Assembly (NCBI GenBank): GCA_003290165.1
Contig: QNQO01005823.1
Location: 107,554 to 171,553, forward strand
From: Berberis thunbergii
Lineage: Eukaryota; Streptophyta; Magnoliopsida; Ranunculales; Berberidaceae
Length of the DNA: 64,000 bases
Direction: 5' to 3'
Notes under the pieces: generated by a model
What the model was told of the DNA's origin: nothing
What the model saw: the letters and a program-made list of their open reading frames with translations, nothing else
The model's database searches: none
Made by a program: the position numbers and the translations under genes
In this document: piece by piece, positions 1 through 11,479 of the stretch
How positions within the stretch are numbered: the stretch's first letter is position 1
Layout: the number at the start of each line of letters is the position of its first letter

Positions 1-547
1 GGCGAGATCAAAAGGAAATAAAACATTTTTGTTTATTTCACATTGACGTTATTCTTTAGTTTTCAAATGTAAATAATTGTATTAGCTTTATTAGTACTTA
101 TATGAAATGATATATACATATGATTTTATATATGAATATGTTTTGCTATGAATAAAAAACATGTGAAATTTTATAAGAAAGATTTAGTAAATTGAGTTTT
201 TGTGAATAAACATTATTTGGTACACAACTTGTGTTTTATCTAGAATATAATACATGTGCTATTATTTTCATGAATAAGACAACAATAGAAAATAGTTCAT
301 TCTAGAATAGAATCCATGTGTTATTATTTTTATGAATAATATTAAAATTATTAATAAAAAAATATTTAAAATATCAATTCAGGACCGGATGAGATGGGAG
401 GGATTGAAAGTATCCATCTTGGTCCCGTCCTACTCAAGATCGGGACGGGCGGGTATCGGGAAGAGATTGATCAATTCCAATAAGACCCAAAAAATTGGGA
501 TGGGATGAGACGGGATTGTGATCTCAGGATAGGATGCCTACCCCTAG
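1..547. other. AT-rich intergenic sequence, no gene seen
   Basis: No supported coding frame. From about 380 to 547 the sequence becomes GC-richer, with several runs of the type GGGACGGGCGGGTATCGGG, and it ends in CCTACCCCTAG. On the other strand that end reads CTAGGGGTAGG, which resembles the terminus of some plant hAT-type MITEs. I see no matching opposite terminus, so this is only a suggestion. Confidence 0.4.
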
Positions 548-694
548 TTTCAGTTTGGCAAAGTTGTAAAAGGAAGGCTGGAGATGATGAAAGAGGATCA
601 TGCTGATTGGGATCTCTTTTACCACAAAGAAGATACCTTTTTGGAGTTTGAAGAAGCTTCTGACCAATCACAAGAAGAAGGTGACCTGAATTAG
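548..694 (+). pseudogene. Unrecognised terminal-exon-like ORF (48 codons to stop)
   Basis: An open frame of 48 codons starts just after a possible splice acceptor (TTTCAG at 548-553) and ends at TAG 692-694. The composition looks protein-like: charged and helix-prone, with the stretch LEMMKEDHADWDLFYHKEDT followed by FLEFEEASDQSQEEGDLN. There is no start codon at the left and no convincing upstream exon, so it may be the last exon of a broken or captured gene. I do not recognise the family. It is not part of the retrotransposons to its right. Confidence 0.3.
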
Positions 695-1119
695 GGTGTC
701 ACAGTTGCAGTGCACATGGAGCCATCCATTGCTTTTTCCCCTGCTAAGTCAAGTTCCACTGTATCTGAATATTCAAATCATCAATGAAAGACGATTTGTT
801 AAGAAACACTTCAAATTTGTATTTTTCTGAACTTTTCCAACTGAATCTTTTTTGGGTTGTCTTTCCACGGTGTTGGTTTTTAGACAAGATATTTTGCTAA
901 GTTGGGAAATTGTCTAGTTGATTTGCTATTGAGAGTTCTAATCACTCAACTTGTGATTGCTCTTAAAATCAAGCAATTATGGTCTATACTCGTAAGAGAC
1001 TCAGAAGTTATCTTGGCCAAACCTTGTGCGTCGGCTAAACTCCGCGTAGTGGAATAATCTTGGCGGACGAGAGATCATTCGAGTACCCAAGTTAATCACA
1101 CTTTTGATTTCTCAAGTCG
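695..1119. other. Intergenic, nothing recognised
   Basis: AT-rich sequence without a supported ORF. It grades at its right end into the tandem array that begins near 1120. Confidence 0.5.
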
Positions 1120-2340
1120 CTTAATCCGCTCTCAGTGGACTAGGCTGTAGAGCATACCAAGAGTTATCTTCATCACTCTTAATGAACTTATTAAACCTTG
1201 GTTAAGTTCGGCCATCGTTGTCTATGGTTGATTAGTGATCCCTAGCAAGTCATCTTTGTCAGGTTTCGTGAGCTCTAATTAGACTCTCACTTTTAAGCCA
1301 TTTTTGTTGGTTCTTAGTGGACTAGACATTAGAGTGAACCATAAGTTGTCTTCATCAATCTTAAGGAATTGACTAAACTTAGGTCAAGTTCGGCCATCAT
1401 TGTCTATGGTCGAACAATGATCCCTGGCAAGCCATCTTGATCAGGCTTCATGAGGTCTGACTAGACTTCCACTTTCTAAGACATTTTTGTCAGTCCTTAG
1501 CGGACTAGGCCTTAGAGCAGACCAGAAGTTATCTTCATCAGTCTTATTGAACTGACTAAAGTTTGGTCAAGTTCGGCCATTATTGTTTATCGTCGAACAA
1601 TGATCCTTAGAAATCCATCTTGATCAGGCTTCATGAGCTCTCACTACTCCCACTTTATAAGCAATATTTGTCCGTCTTTGGCAGACTAGGTCTTAAAGCG
1701 GACCAGAAGTTGTCTTCATCAGTCTTATTGAACTGACTAAACTTTAGTCAAGTTTGGCCACCATTGTCTATGGTGGGACAATGATCTCTGGCAAGCCACC
1801 TTGATCAGGCTTCATGAGCTTTCACTAGACTCTCACTTTCTAAGGCATATTTGTCCGTCCTTAGTGAACTAGATCATAAAGCAGACCAGAAGTTGTCTTC
1901 ATCAGTCTTATAGAACTGACTAAACTTTGGTCAAGTTCGGGCATCATTGTCTATGATTGGACAATGATCCCTGGCAAGCCATCTTGATTAGGCTTCATGA
2001 GCTTTGACTAGACTCCACTTTCTAAGCCATCTTTGTCCGTCCTGGGCAAACTAGGTCGTAGAGCAGACCAAAAGTTGTCTTCATCAGTCTTATTGAACTG
2101 ACTAAACTTTGGTCAAGTTTGACCATCATTGTCTATGGTCGGACAATGATCCCTGGCATAACATCTTGATCAGGCTTCATGAGCTCTTACTATACTTCCA
2201 CTTTCTAAGCCATCTTTGCCTGTTCTTTACAAGCTAAGACTTAGAGCGGACCAGATGTTGTTTTCATCAGTCTTAACGAACTGACATCATACAACCTTGG
2301 GCATGTAAACCAGATTTTGGTAAAGTTCAGCCATCATATA
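1120..2340. repeat. Tandem array, about 182-bp monomer, about 6-7 copies
   Basis: The phrase CTTCATCA-(G/C/A)TCTTA recurs near 1168, 1350, 1533, 1714, 1897, 2079 and 2262, a spacing of 181-183 bp. Each unit also holds AACTGACTAAACTTTGGTC, a GGCCATCATTGTCTATGG core, TTGATCAGGCTTCATGAG and a degenerate GGACTAGG...AGAGCGGACC segment. Outer copies are more diverged. No coding potential is seen. It lies at or beyond the 3' end of the minus-strand Tat element to the right. Whether it belongs to that element's 3' LTR or untranslated region is not settled here. Confidence 0.9.
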
Positions 2341-2766
2341 GCCTCGGCCAACATACAGCCTTGGGTGTTCTGTCTTACTTACTTCGCCTAGTTGTCTGAC
2401 ATTTAAACCAGATTACAATAAATTGACCAGATTGATATTCAACCAAACTTAATGAACAACAATGGAACTTTAATAAATCAAATACTTTGAATCAACTGAT
2501 AATATCTTTGTAGGTGTTCTACATTCTGTGGGCACTTAAAGGCTTCGTCGTTCATGTCTTCTAACTAGTATGCACCTAGCATGTTGACTTTAGTCATTCT
2601 GTAGGCTTGACCTTCTTATTATAGTACTGGGCCATCTTTTGGATTGGATCAAGCCGATCGATTACTTGGGCCCACTTGTTTATTTGGGCTTTGTCAATAA
2701 AATCATCATGCCACATGTACGAAGTAGATTGTGAGACAGTTTGGCATCGATTACTCCCCCCAGTTA

Positions 2767-4090
2767 ATGGGGCTGCATGTAGTTCCATTAACTCGATGAA
2801 TGTGGACTCGTCTAGTCCATCGCCTCCTTATTCCTCGTGTGACATTTAATGCTGATGCGACTTCTGGGCAACCTCGTTCTGTGAACTATTGCTCGTATAT
2901 ATGGGATGACTCTCATAGTTTCAAGCATTGTTATGAACGTTGTAGAGTATGTTTCTCAAATATGTTTTTCCAAAAATGTGGTTTGGGCTCTCCAAAGGAT
3001 GAAGAAAGGTCTATGTTGTTAGAGTCATCGAATGTTCCGACATTTGCAGCGAAGAGTCTTAACAAGACCTACTGTTGCGTGATGCCACCTGGTTTGAGTG
3101 AGCATCAAGTGGTTCCATGGGACCTCCTAATTTCTTCGCATATCGTGAAGAAGAAGTATAGTCTACCCCTTAGGGGTCAAGTTTGTCTTTCGTCTTTGGT
3201 GGCCCCATGGCATCTTTTGCTATCTAGGGTGGGGATAACACATGTAGCCAACTTTAAGTAGCTATTCCCACTGCTCCTTCCTGGGCTTCACTCATGATGC
3301 CACAGTTGGAAGCCAGATTTGCAGAGCCAAGCTCGGACTGACATGGCCTGCGGCCCTAGGGTGCTGACTCCACTTCACCGCAGGCATCCCTTTTCTGAGG
3401 GATCACCTCTGCAGCCAACTTTGGGTATATTTTCTTTCATTTCCAAATCCTCTTCTCAAGGCATATTTGCATAACAAAGTATCGATGTGTGTGCCGTCAA
3501 CCAATTTTGGGCGTCATTACTTTTTGATTGACTTACAAGTCTTCTTTTGAAAGTAGATTGGTGGAGCAAAGTCTCAATGCGTGTTTCAGCGGATCCTTAC
3601 TCGCATCAGGCTTAGATACTTGTATTGTGTAAACTTTTCTACCAGCCGGTCGGTTAAGCTTAACAACTTTTTAGTTTTTTAGAATTCGCTTTGGTTTTAT
3701 TCCCTGAATGATTTTATATCATATTGGCTTGTGCGAACAATTCTTCTAGACTTTGAAAAAAAAATGAGACAGTTTAACTCTAATCGGGGACTATGCTAAT
3801 CTGGTCCTGAAGGAGACGCATGTGGTCTTGACTTAGACTGTGTAGTTCCCCCAATGAAATAACACGATCTGCCGACGGTAGCAAAGTCATTGAAAATAGA
3901 TTTTCATGAGTAGGCCATTTCTTGTCGATTGCCCACTTTCAGAATAGGCATTGGTCCGTCGAACTGCTGCTACATAGTTTTGTATAGAATTGGAGTAACG
4001 AACGGATAGTCTTTTTAGGACCAGATCCTGTCTCATTACTTAGTTGAGTCTTGGGTGTCAGGGCCTTGCCTTGGTCAACATGAACTGGAA
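2767..4090. other. Unassigned 3' part of Tat copy 1
   Basis: In the two better-preserved Tat elements of this window the corresponding place, between the pol remnant and the 3' LTR, holds an ORF antisense to pol. Here the plus strand has a 153-codon open frame (2800-3261), but I could not match it to those antisense proteins. No other domain is recognised. Confidence 0.35.
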
Positions 4091-4093
4091 CAG

Positions 4094-4640
4094 TTAGATG
4101 CGTTGAGTCATCCATGATCTGATCAATGCAATGACAATCCTTATTCCGACATGTGTAATCCACATAGGCTCTCCATTTCCCACTTTATTTTTCAACAAGA
4201 TGGTGTTCGCTAGCCAGTCTCGGTACCATGCTTCCTTAATCATGTCAATGTTAAGTAGCCTTTGTACCTTTTCATTGATGATCCGATTTGGTTTGGGGGT
4301 CATGGGTCTCTTCTTCTGCCTGTTCGATTTACACTCAAGGTCAACTTTCAGTCGATGGGTGATCACGGAAGGGTCAATTCCCACCATGTGTCTCATTGTC
4401 AAAGCGAAGATGTTTTGATTCTCCCTCAACAACATTATTAGTTGGTTTGCCAATTCTTTGCTCAGGTGGGAACCTATCTGGTTTGCTATGTTGATATTGG
4501 GGATGTCAAGGTAGATTGTTATTGACTCCCCCTAGCTTGCGGACATTAGGTCTTCCCTTCGGAGTGAATTGAATTTCATTATCCAAACGAGGAAACTTTT
4601 CTCTCTTCCTTGGGCTCAAACTTTGAGATGTCTGACCCAT
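4094..4640 (-). pseudogene. Tat reverse transcriptase, N-terminal remnant
   Basis: The minus strand encodes ALTMRHMVGIDPSVITHRL, the hallmark stretch ahead of the gypsy RT domain, then a basic KRPMTPKPNRIINEKVQRLL segment and DWLANTILLKNKVG, corresponding to the usual DWLANVVLVKKKNG. The frame is lost shortly after this, before the LPRID and YxDD motifs. The polymerase core is therefore absent and the fragment cannot be active. Confidence 0.75.
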
Positions 4641-4659
4641 GGGCCTAGGCTGTAATTGC

Positions 4660-5110
4660 TAGTAGTCAAACTATTTTAACTCTGCATAGTGGCAGTCTCT
4701 TGTTGACGGTTGGTCTCCTCGAATGGTCCCTTCTGCCTGATTGGTAGGGTACTTGATGCATTGATGCAAAGTTGAAACTACTGCCTTCATTTGACGGAGC
4801 CGAGGCCTTTCCAAGATGATATGGTAGCTGGATGGTGCATTGACCACCATGAACTCCAAGATGATATCGTTCGTCTGATCTTTCCGATAGGGAAACACGT
4901 CTCCCCACTATACCCGATCATGGGGTGACTAACAGGCATCAAGTTATCCTCTTTGAGCTGCGTGCTGCGGAACACATTGAGGAACAAGGTGTACAGAGAG
5001 CTCCTTGTGTCTACCAAGGATCTCTTCACTTCTCATTTCTCTATGAAGACTGAGATAACCAGGGCATTATTGAGATGAGAGTGGATGCCTTAGAAGTCTT
5101 TATCCGTGAC
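4660..5110 (-). pseudogene. Tat aspartic protease remnant
   Basis: The minus-strand reading contains EVKRSLVDTRSSLYTLF, matching the gypsy protease signature around the catalytic D-T-G, here changed to D-T-R. It continues in a second frame through MVVNAPSSYHIILERP and LRQMKAVVSTLHQCIKYPT to RGDQPSTRDCHYAELK, the usual C-terminal part of Tat protease (AYNAILGRP, LKAVVS, VRGDQ). The change at the active-site glycine and a frameshift show decay. Confidence 0.75.
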
Positions 5111-5289
5111 AATCTGCGATGGGATCGGGTTCTAAACACGTGCATATTGCACTTGGCGGTCTTCATATGTGGACTAAGTTTGCATCTCACGGAGCGTCCA
5201 CTTTTGGGATCTGTTGGACTACTCACCTTTCGAGCACACCCCGTGCAGGACATATATAATGTCCGCCGCTTTTTTCAATCTTTTTGATG

Positions 5290-6610
5290 ACTTTTTCTCT
5301 CTCCTTTGCTAGGTCTTGTCTTCTTTTCGGGCTCAGTAATTCATTAAGTTTTCCCTTTTTGATCCAGTACTCAATCTCCTTTTTGAGATTCTTGCAATCT
5401 TCAGTATCGTGGTCATTGTCATCGTGAAACTAGTAGTCCTTCCATTGTCCTACCGGGAAGGATCCCCTCGTTGTTTGGAAGGCCACTTCACTTCTCCCCA
5501 ATTCTTAATGGCATTGAAGACGTCCGACAGGTTGGAGTTGAGGGGAGTGAAGGTTTTGGATCTGACAAAATTGGAGACTTTATCTTGCCTCAACCAGCCA
5601 GAGCCTTGCTTATTGTCGTTCCATTTTTTTTTTTTGCTTTTACAATCGTCCTCCTGTTTCTTCACCTCTCTTTTATCTCTGGGACCAGGGGAATATTTCT
5701 TGTCAGTTTCTCTCTCTTTTGTGGCGGCCAACATCTCCCAAAGGGTGATGTATTTCTGAGCGTTCTTCAACAAGTCCGCCATGTTAGTCAAAGGCTCCAG
5801 GGTGAGGAGGTGGTAGAATTGGCCTTTCCTCATACCCAAGGTGAAGGTTGTGACTAAGGTGTCATCGCTGCAGCCGTCGATCAAAGTTAACTCATCATTG
5901 AAATGGGTGACGTACTCCCTCAGTGTTTCATTTAGCTTCTGCTTGAGACTGAGCAAATAATGCGGGCCCTTCCTGATTCGTTGGTTGCCGACAAATCAAT
6001 TGATAAACGCTTTGGCCAGCATCTGGAACGAGTCAATAGACCTTGAAAGAAGACTGTGGAACCAGGTTAGCGTTGTTTTCTTCAGGCTGGTGGGAGATAT
6101 CTGTCACATGATGGTAATAGGATAGATGGTCGGGTATGTTGACCCATCATAGAACTCCAAGTTTGGGGGCTTAACTTCTTTGGAAGTGGCGCGTTCATAA
6201 TCGTATTCATGAATGGGTGGCCGGTGAGGACGTACAACATATCCGGATTGGTGGCCCTAAAACGGATGGAATTTTGTGCATTGGGCTTATCTGCCTTAGA
6301 TGTCTGGTCTCCATGGACCACTCCGGTCCCTTGGTTTTCGACATTCCTGGTCCCTTGAGAACCAGCAGGGACATTGTGGCTTTCCTAAAAGTGCTCTCTA
6401 TTCTCTTGTGGGGATAGGGTATTTTCTGCCTCCCCATCACTGCTTGCGGGTGGTGGGCTCTGGTGAGCTAGTGTCTTCGCCACTCGAGCAATCTGTTGGA
6501 TTTGGACGAAGAGTTTATCCACCATAGAGCCCATCATGGCTGCAACCGGTAGGAGGGCTTGGAGTTTTTCTCCCCACGTGGTCGGTACCACCGGAGCTGG
6601 CGATATTGTG
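5290..6610 (-). pseudogene. Tat gag remnant
   Basis: The best piece is at 5956-5450: LKQKLNETLREYVTHFNDEL, then FTLGMRKGQFYHLLTLEP and NMADLLKNAQKYITLWE, which match the retrotransposon gag domain (ETLREYVxRF, GLRxGxFxxxL, LLxRAxxYI). A basic, lysine-rich tail follows. Upstream pieces at 6600-6080 cover the N-terminal region in several frames (for example FMNTIMNAPLPKKLSPQTW). The product would be the virus-like-particle protein, but it is broken by several frameshifts. Confidence 0.75.
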
Positions 6611-6746
6611 CTGGTTCAAGCATCTAAAGGCTCGACGATTTCACCGTTATTACAAAATCTTGTGGTTACCATCTTTCTAGTTGTAATGAAGGGGTGTTTT
6701 TTATTTTTTCTTGGGAACTTTGTCATCTCCACAGACAACACCAAGG

Positions 6747-7397
6747 TGATGAATCAACTTCATTTCTCCTTGACCTTGATCTACACAAGGAACACATGTG
6801 AGCCAACGACCACTGTTGCAGCAGCCGATGGCACTTCGATGCTTAAGTCAGACAAGGCTTGAGAAAGGTGTAATTCTTATAATTGGGTTCTGTAGCATAC
6901 CTTAGTTTCTAAACTTTGTGCCATGTTTATGTGAGAGTCCTTGTTCGGCTATACCTTTGGTGGCGTGATTTAAGGAAAGATATTTGTGAAAGATCCTTTC
7001 CTTGTGGAGTGTTGTCCATGAAAGAGAGTTTTCATACATGACTTATACTCTAATATTTGTGAGAGATCCTTTCCTTGTAGAGTATTGTCCATACAGGACA
7101 GTTTCCATACACAACTTATACTCTGAGTATTTGTTTCCTGATAGGAGTCATTGTGTTGCTGGCCTGCGTATCTTAGGTCAAACTCCTAAATACTTGCCTT
7201 ATTAGGTCTTACGGGTACTAGGCTTGACCATATGACTCATGGGCTTAATAAGGCATCACTGATTGGGTCCAAGCTCCTGGAACTTGCCTTAGTGGTCTTT
7301 GTCAGATTGGCACTCTTCTAGGCCTGCTTTACTCTGTTGATGAGATCATCATGCCACGTGTATCGAGTAAATTAGAATACGCTTTGGTGTATCATCA
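6747..7397 (-). repeat. 5' LTR of Tat copy 1
   Basis: On the minus strand the LTR starts TGATGATACACC (7397) and ends ATTCATCA (6747), so it is bounded by TGAT...ATCA. It is followed after two bases by TTGGTGTTGTCTGTGGAGA, a decayed form of the Tat-type PBS leader (TTGGCGCCGTCTGTGGGGA). It shares the CGATACACGTGGCATGATGA start region with the LTR at 57046. Confidence 0.7.
6981..7127. repeat. Two tandem copies of a 73-bp unit inside the LTR
   Basis: TATTTGTGA(A/G)AGATCCTTTC opens both copies, at 6981 and 7054, and both end in ACTTATACTCT(A/G)A. A third partial start occurs at 7128. This is a local duplication within the LTR of Tat copy 1. Confidence 0.85.
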
Positions 7398-7600
7398 CAT
7401 CCCATGGTGCAATTGAGGTCGAGGATCCAAAGACGGGTAAGGGCTTCAAGTTTAATGTGCATCGTCTTAAACGTTTTCTTGAGCTTGAGACTCGTGATGT
7501 CGATGAGGTCTTCCTCATTGATCTTGATTATCGTCAGTGATTTGATCATATTTGTGTCAAGTTGAGTACGTTAAACTTAGCACTCTTGGGAGGCAACCTG
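7398..7600 (+). pseudogene. C-terminal scrap of an Athila-type pol
   Basis: Directly after the LTR end, the plus strand reads HGAIEVEDPKTGKGFKFNVH, then RLKRFLELETRDVDEVFLID and a stop near 7541. This matches the C-terminus of Athila-group polyproteins (HGAVEI.NP.TG..FKVNGHRLK.FL). Downstream, CTCTTGGGAGGCAACC is the conserved phrase that follows pol in Athila elements. The rest of that element is not present, so Tat copy 1 probably landed in, or was joined to, an Athila remnant. Confidence 0.7.
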
Positions 7601-10600
7601 CGCATTTCGATTATTTTGTTGTAGCCCACTCTTACTCATTAGTTTTGTAACTATTTAAGATTAACAACCCCAAGTATACATAGTTTGCAACTTTTTTGTA
7701 GGATTAGTAATTATTTAGGTTTAAAGGTGTAATTTCCCATTTTTGGTATGTCATATAGCTACTTGTGGTATTTACATATTTTGAGCTATAACCTTGCAGA
7801 CTGTACATCCACAACCTCAAATCAGCCAGGTATAAAGTTTTAATTTTCACTTGGTTCTAGCTTATTTAAATTATTGTCCATCATATCACGTGTCACCAAG
7901 GTGTCGTAGTTAAACATTAAAGACAATCTCTACTTTAGGTTTGGGGTGGAAATCACGAATTTTGTTGATGTTTTGTTACAAAATTCAACAAAATTAAAAT
8001 AAATTAAACTTAACAGATTTTATTTAGTTAAAATGCCCTTTATCGATGAAAATTATTCGTTTTTTGAATAAGTAATGAAGTTGAAAGTAGTCAGGACATT
8101 AGCCTTTCTCTAAAGGTTTTTCATGAAAATCAAGCTTGGAACCCACTATCACTTCTAGCCACAATATACTAGTTCAAGTAGATAACTGAGCACAATTGAG
8201 AGACCTTGAGGAATCATTAGTGGATACTTAACCCCTAAGTAAGATTTGAGCCATTGTATTTATACGAGGGTTAATATGCTATTTTGAGTTATAAATAACT
8301 TGTTATTTTCTTTGAGTCCATATCTATTCATTGTTTGATCTTATTATCTTTTGTTTTTTGCTTGAGAGTGAGGACGATATCAAAATATTTATACTAGAAA
8401 ATCTTCTAACGACCAATGAAGGAATAAAAAATAACCATTTTAACTTTTTTTTTGTTTTTTTGGAAAGCGAGCTGGGTTTTTACAGGATCTCATAACCTAT
8501 CAACAACGTGCGACCTACAGGTCAACACCATAAGAAAGTAACCATGCCGCTAGCGGGTCCCGAACCTAGGACGTGGGGGATAACCACATAGGATGTGTTC
8601 AAAATCTATTCTAAGTCTTAAACCACATATTCACATTATCAATAGTTAGCCCATTGAGCCTTTCATTAGCTTTTATTTGTATTTCAAACCCGATACTCAA
8701 CTCTAATTAGGAGTTCAACCCCATAACTATATCCATTATGTATTATGTTTGAAAAATTGTAGTTTAAGTCAAGAAATGGGTGAAATACAAGGAAAAAAAA
8801 AAGATCTTATGAGCCTTCCAAGGTACGAAAATGGAAATGCATTGTGGAAGATCACATGTTAAAAAAAGAAAAAAATGCAGTGTTGAAAAACAATATTGAT
8901 GGAGCACTTATCTTGTTACAAGATAACACACCCGGTGGGTGTATCATAGAATGATGCAATTTTCAAAATATTTTGAATTCATGTTTGTCATTCTTGTGTA
9001 GGCTTAAACCTAGCCTCATTACAACTTAAAACTCCTACTTTGATCGTAAGGGATTGATGGTCTATTAATATGGAAATTAGTTTAGGAAGATCCTATGGTG
9101 CAAAACTCGAAGTTATCAAGTCAAAGGTATTTTTTTCCATGAGATCAATATTTCTTTCATGTATCGGTTAATAAAAGAAAATATTATATATGAATCATTT
9201 GAATTTTACTACATTTACTTTTAATTTCACATGTAAGTATGAGTGTTTAACCACTTCTGAGTGTTTTTCCTTCTGAGAGTATAACTAATGAGATTTGAAG
9301 TCGAAACGAAATCCATTTTGATGGTGATCCAGATTGAAGGTAGCTTGGAAACTAAATATATTATCTTATTAGCTATTTACACACACAACACTCCAAGATA
9401 GTGAAAGAGTTTTAGATTTTGGTTAGTGCCATGATCTTGGTTAAACATTGTTACTTTTTTTCCCTAGTTCTTGAAAAGGGCAAGACTAAATAAATCCATT
9501 GTTTTATGAATAGGAAAAATAAGGAAATTTTATCCGTACATTCATTGCAAACTCTCATGAAACTATAACTTGTCCACTATAGGTAATCTAGGGGTCGAAA
9601 GCCTTATTATACGTTTTAAAGGTAAGTATAATCGACGATGCCTGCGAAAGTGAGTTCGGAATTTTTATTTATTTCGAAAGTGAGTTAGGAATTCTTTTTC
9701 ACAAAGAATAGCAAAATCTAGGTTTCAAAGTGTGATAGATGTCAATTAATATCATTTTTAGTATTCTTCTAATGACATTTATAACATAATTCTTGGAAAA
9801 TATATTCTATTTTCTTTGTAGAGTTGCAAATTTGACATTTAAAGTGAGTTACACGTTTTCACGTAATATCACATCATTATTACAACTCAATGAATAATGC
9901 ATTTAACGTACTTCAAAAATTCTCCAAATTTATATTTTTTATTTCCCAAATTTTATAATTATATTATTGGTGTTTTTATTTAATTCGGGAACCCAAGCAT
10001 ATGGTGAAGAGATTCCTGAAAATGTTATTGAGGTTATGGGCAAATGTTGACAAATAGTTGAAGTCCAAGTCAGAAGGTTGTAAAGTTCAACCAAGCACGT
10101 ATGCAAGAGCACAATTAAAGATCTATAAACCTTGACCCATTAAGATCCCAAATCCAACAAAATACAACCTCCCACAATTCTACATTTACACAACCTCCTA
10201 ATTCTATTTTCTAATAAAACTCTCCCATATCAATTTAATTTTCCTCTTCCAACACTAACATCTTATTTTTACCATTTCTTAAAAAAAATTCACTCAACTC
10301 AAACACCAACAAACAATCCTAGCCCAAATACAATTTCTATTATCCTCATTAAACTCCACCAATGTATGAGAAGATTGTGGTCAACAAGGACTCAGCTGCT
10401 GAAGATGGAAGACATAAAAAATTTAAGTTTTATGAACCTCTCTTGTAAATTTTGTATAAATAAGAGTTTTCTTCTATTATCTAGAAACACTGGGTGGCTT
10501 AAATAGAAAAAATAAATAAAAATAAAAATTGTGATTTCAGAGCAAGTATCTCAGAGAAAGTTGTAAGTTCTTTTAGTTTTCTTCAATAAAGATGTTTTTA

Positions 10601-10824
10601 CTTTAATTATCCATTATCCATGTTATATATGATAGCTTAGTTAGTTGTTCTCGAGGAGAAGATTAATCCCCATGGCTTATATATAGCTAAGGTCTTGATA
10701 TTCTTCTTCTACGATTTTTCCTCTAAAGAGAACCTTTAAAAGATCTCAATGATTAACCATATATATGAGGAGTTACAGAATAATTGCATTGTCTTGGTAC
10801 GTGTTATTTTCTTTTCTTCTAATT
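7601..10824. other. AT-rich intergenic sequence
   Basis: No supported gene. It contains a minus-strand SINE (8448-8592). The segment 10370-10750 has a TATA-like TATAAATAAGAG and a CAATAAAG that could come from a solo LTR, but I could not find bounding termini. Confidence 0.5.
8448..8592 (-). mobile_element. tRNA-derived SINE, 5'-truncated copy
   Basis: The reverse complement reads CTATGTGGTTATCCCCCACG, then CCTAGGTTCGGGACCCGC (B-box region), then GCATGGTTACTTTCTTATGG and so on to GGATCCTGTAAAAACCC-like sequence and a poly-A tail (poly-T on the plus strand near 8448-8467). It aligns over nearly its whole length with the full SINE at 19987, but lacks the 5' A-box part. Confidence 0.85.
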
Positions 10825-10829
10825 GTTTT

Positions 10830-11393
10830 TAATGATACATCAAAATAGACCGACATCGCGGCCATACACGTGGCAAAGAGCATCCATCATGAGAATTTGG
10901 CGCCTCATCTACTAGGCCAGATCGTAAAACCCAATAAGGCTAAACCTAATCATAAAGGCCCAAACATAGTGCATTAAAGGAAGACATAATTGAAGCCTAA
11001 ATCTAGGCCCACAAATCAAACCCTAAATCCAGGCCCGACACGAGCTCTTTCATAAAGAAGAGGAACGGTTCACAAAAAAGTCGTGGAGGGAGTTATGCCA
11101 TCACGGACGCATCTCCATAAAGGAGGAGACTGTTGTCACAGAAAACATCTCCTTCCGTTGCACCTTGCATGCTTAAGTCACGTAGAGAATTAACTACAAC
11201 CATTATAAAAGGTAAATGGAAGATCGACAAAGGTATGCAACTATAACTGAGTTTTGTCCAAATTTATTTCCTTCTTCAAACAGAGTCGTTGATTAAGCAT
11301 CGAAGTGCCTTCGGCCATCAAAAAGTGGTCTTTGACAATCTAACATTTTTTTTGCAGGTCAAACTCTCAGGAGGACAAGATTTGGATGCATCA
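10830..11393 (+). repeat. 5' LTR of Tat copy 2
   Basis: Starts TAATGATACATCA, where the 3' LTR has TGATGATACATCA, and ends GATGCATCA. Contains GGCCCAAACA and AGGCCCGACACGAG stretches, then GACCATTATAAAAGGTAAA-type sequence (ACCATTATAAAAGGTAAAT here), a likely TATA box about 205 bp before the PBS. Confidence 0.85.
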
Positions 11394-11396
11394 GTT

Positions 11397-11414
11397 TGGC
11401 ACTGTCCGTGGGGA
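11397..11414 (+). promoter_or_regulatory. Primer-binding site
   Basis: TGGCACTGTCCGTGGGGA begins three bases after the LTR end. It is a diverged form of the TGGCGCCGTCTGTGGGGA site shared by Tat-type elements. Copies at 6745 and 57707 of this window show related versions. Confidence 0.75.
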
Positions 11415-11479
11415 AGCGGCAAGTTTCCTTTCTTAAAAGAATACCCACAGTGACAATACTCACCAAGATCTGATTAACA

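Larger units (their letters stand above)
2400..7397 (-). mobile_element. Truncated Ty3/gypsy element, Tat lineage (copy 1)
   Basis: Read on the minus strand, the order is LTR (7397-6747), a PBS-like site, gag, protease and the N-terminal part of reverse transcriptase, as in Tat/Retand-type elements. The rest of reverse transcriptase, RNase H and integrase are missing. A polypurine-like tract (reverse of 2751-2766) lies next to an LTR-like end at 2750, whose first bases resemble the 5' LTR start only near the tip. Every domain has frameshifts or stops, so the copy is dead. The left boundary is approximate and no TSD was found. Confidence 0.7.

Noticed and set aside
2800..3261. 153-codon open frame on the plus strand
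   Set aside because: No recognisable domain, no homology to the antisense proteins of the other Tat copies, and it lies in decayed retroelement DNA.
5471..5857. Plus-strand open frame of 128 codons over gag of Tat copy 1
   Set aside because: It is the complement of the real minus-strand gag sequence, and the hydrophobic translation is an artefact of a poly-Lys coding stretch.
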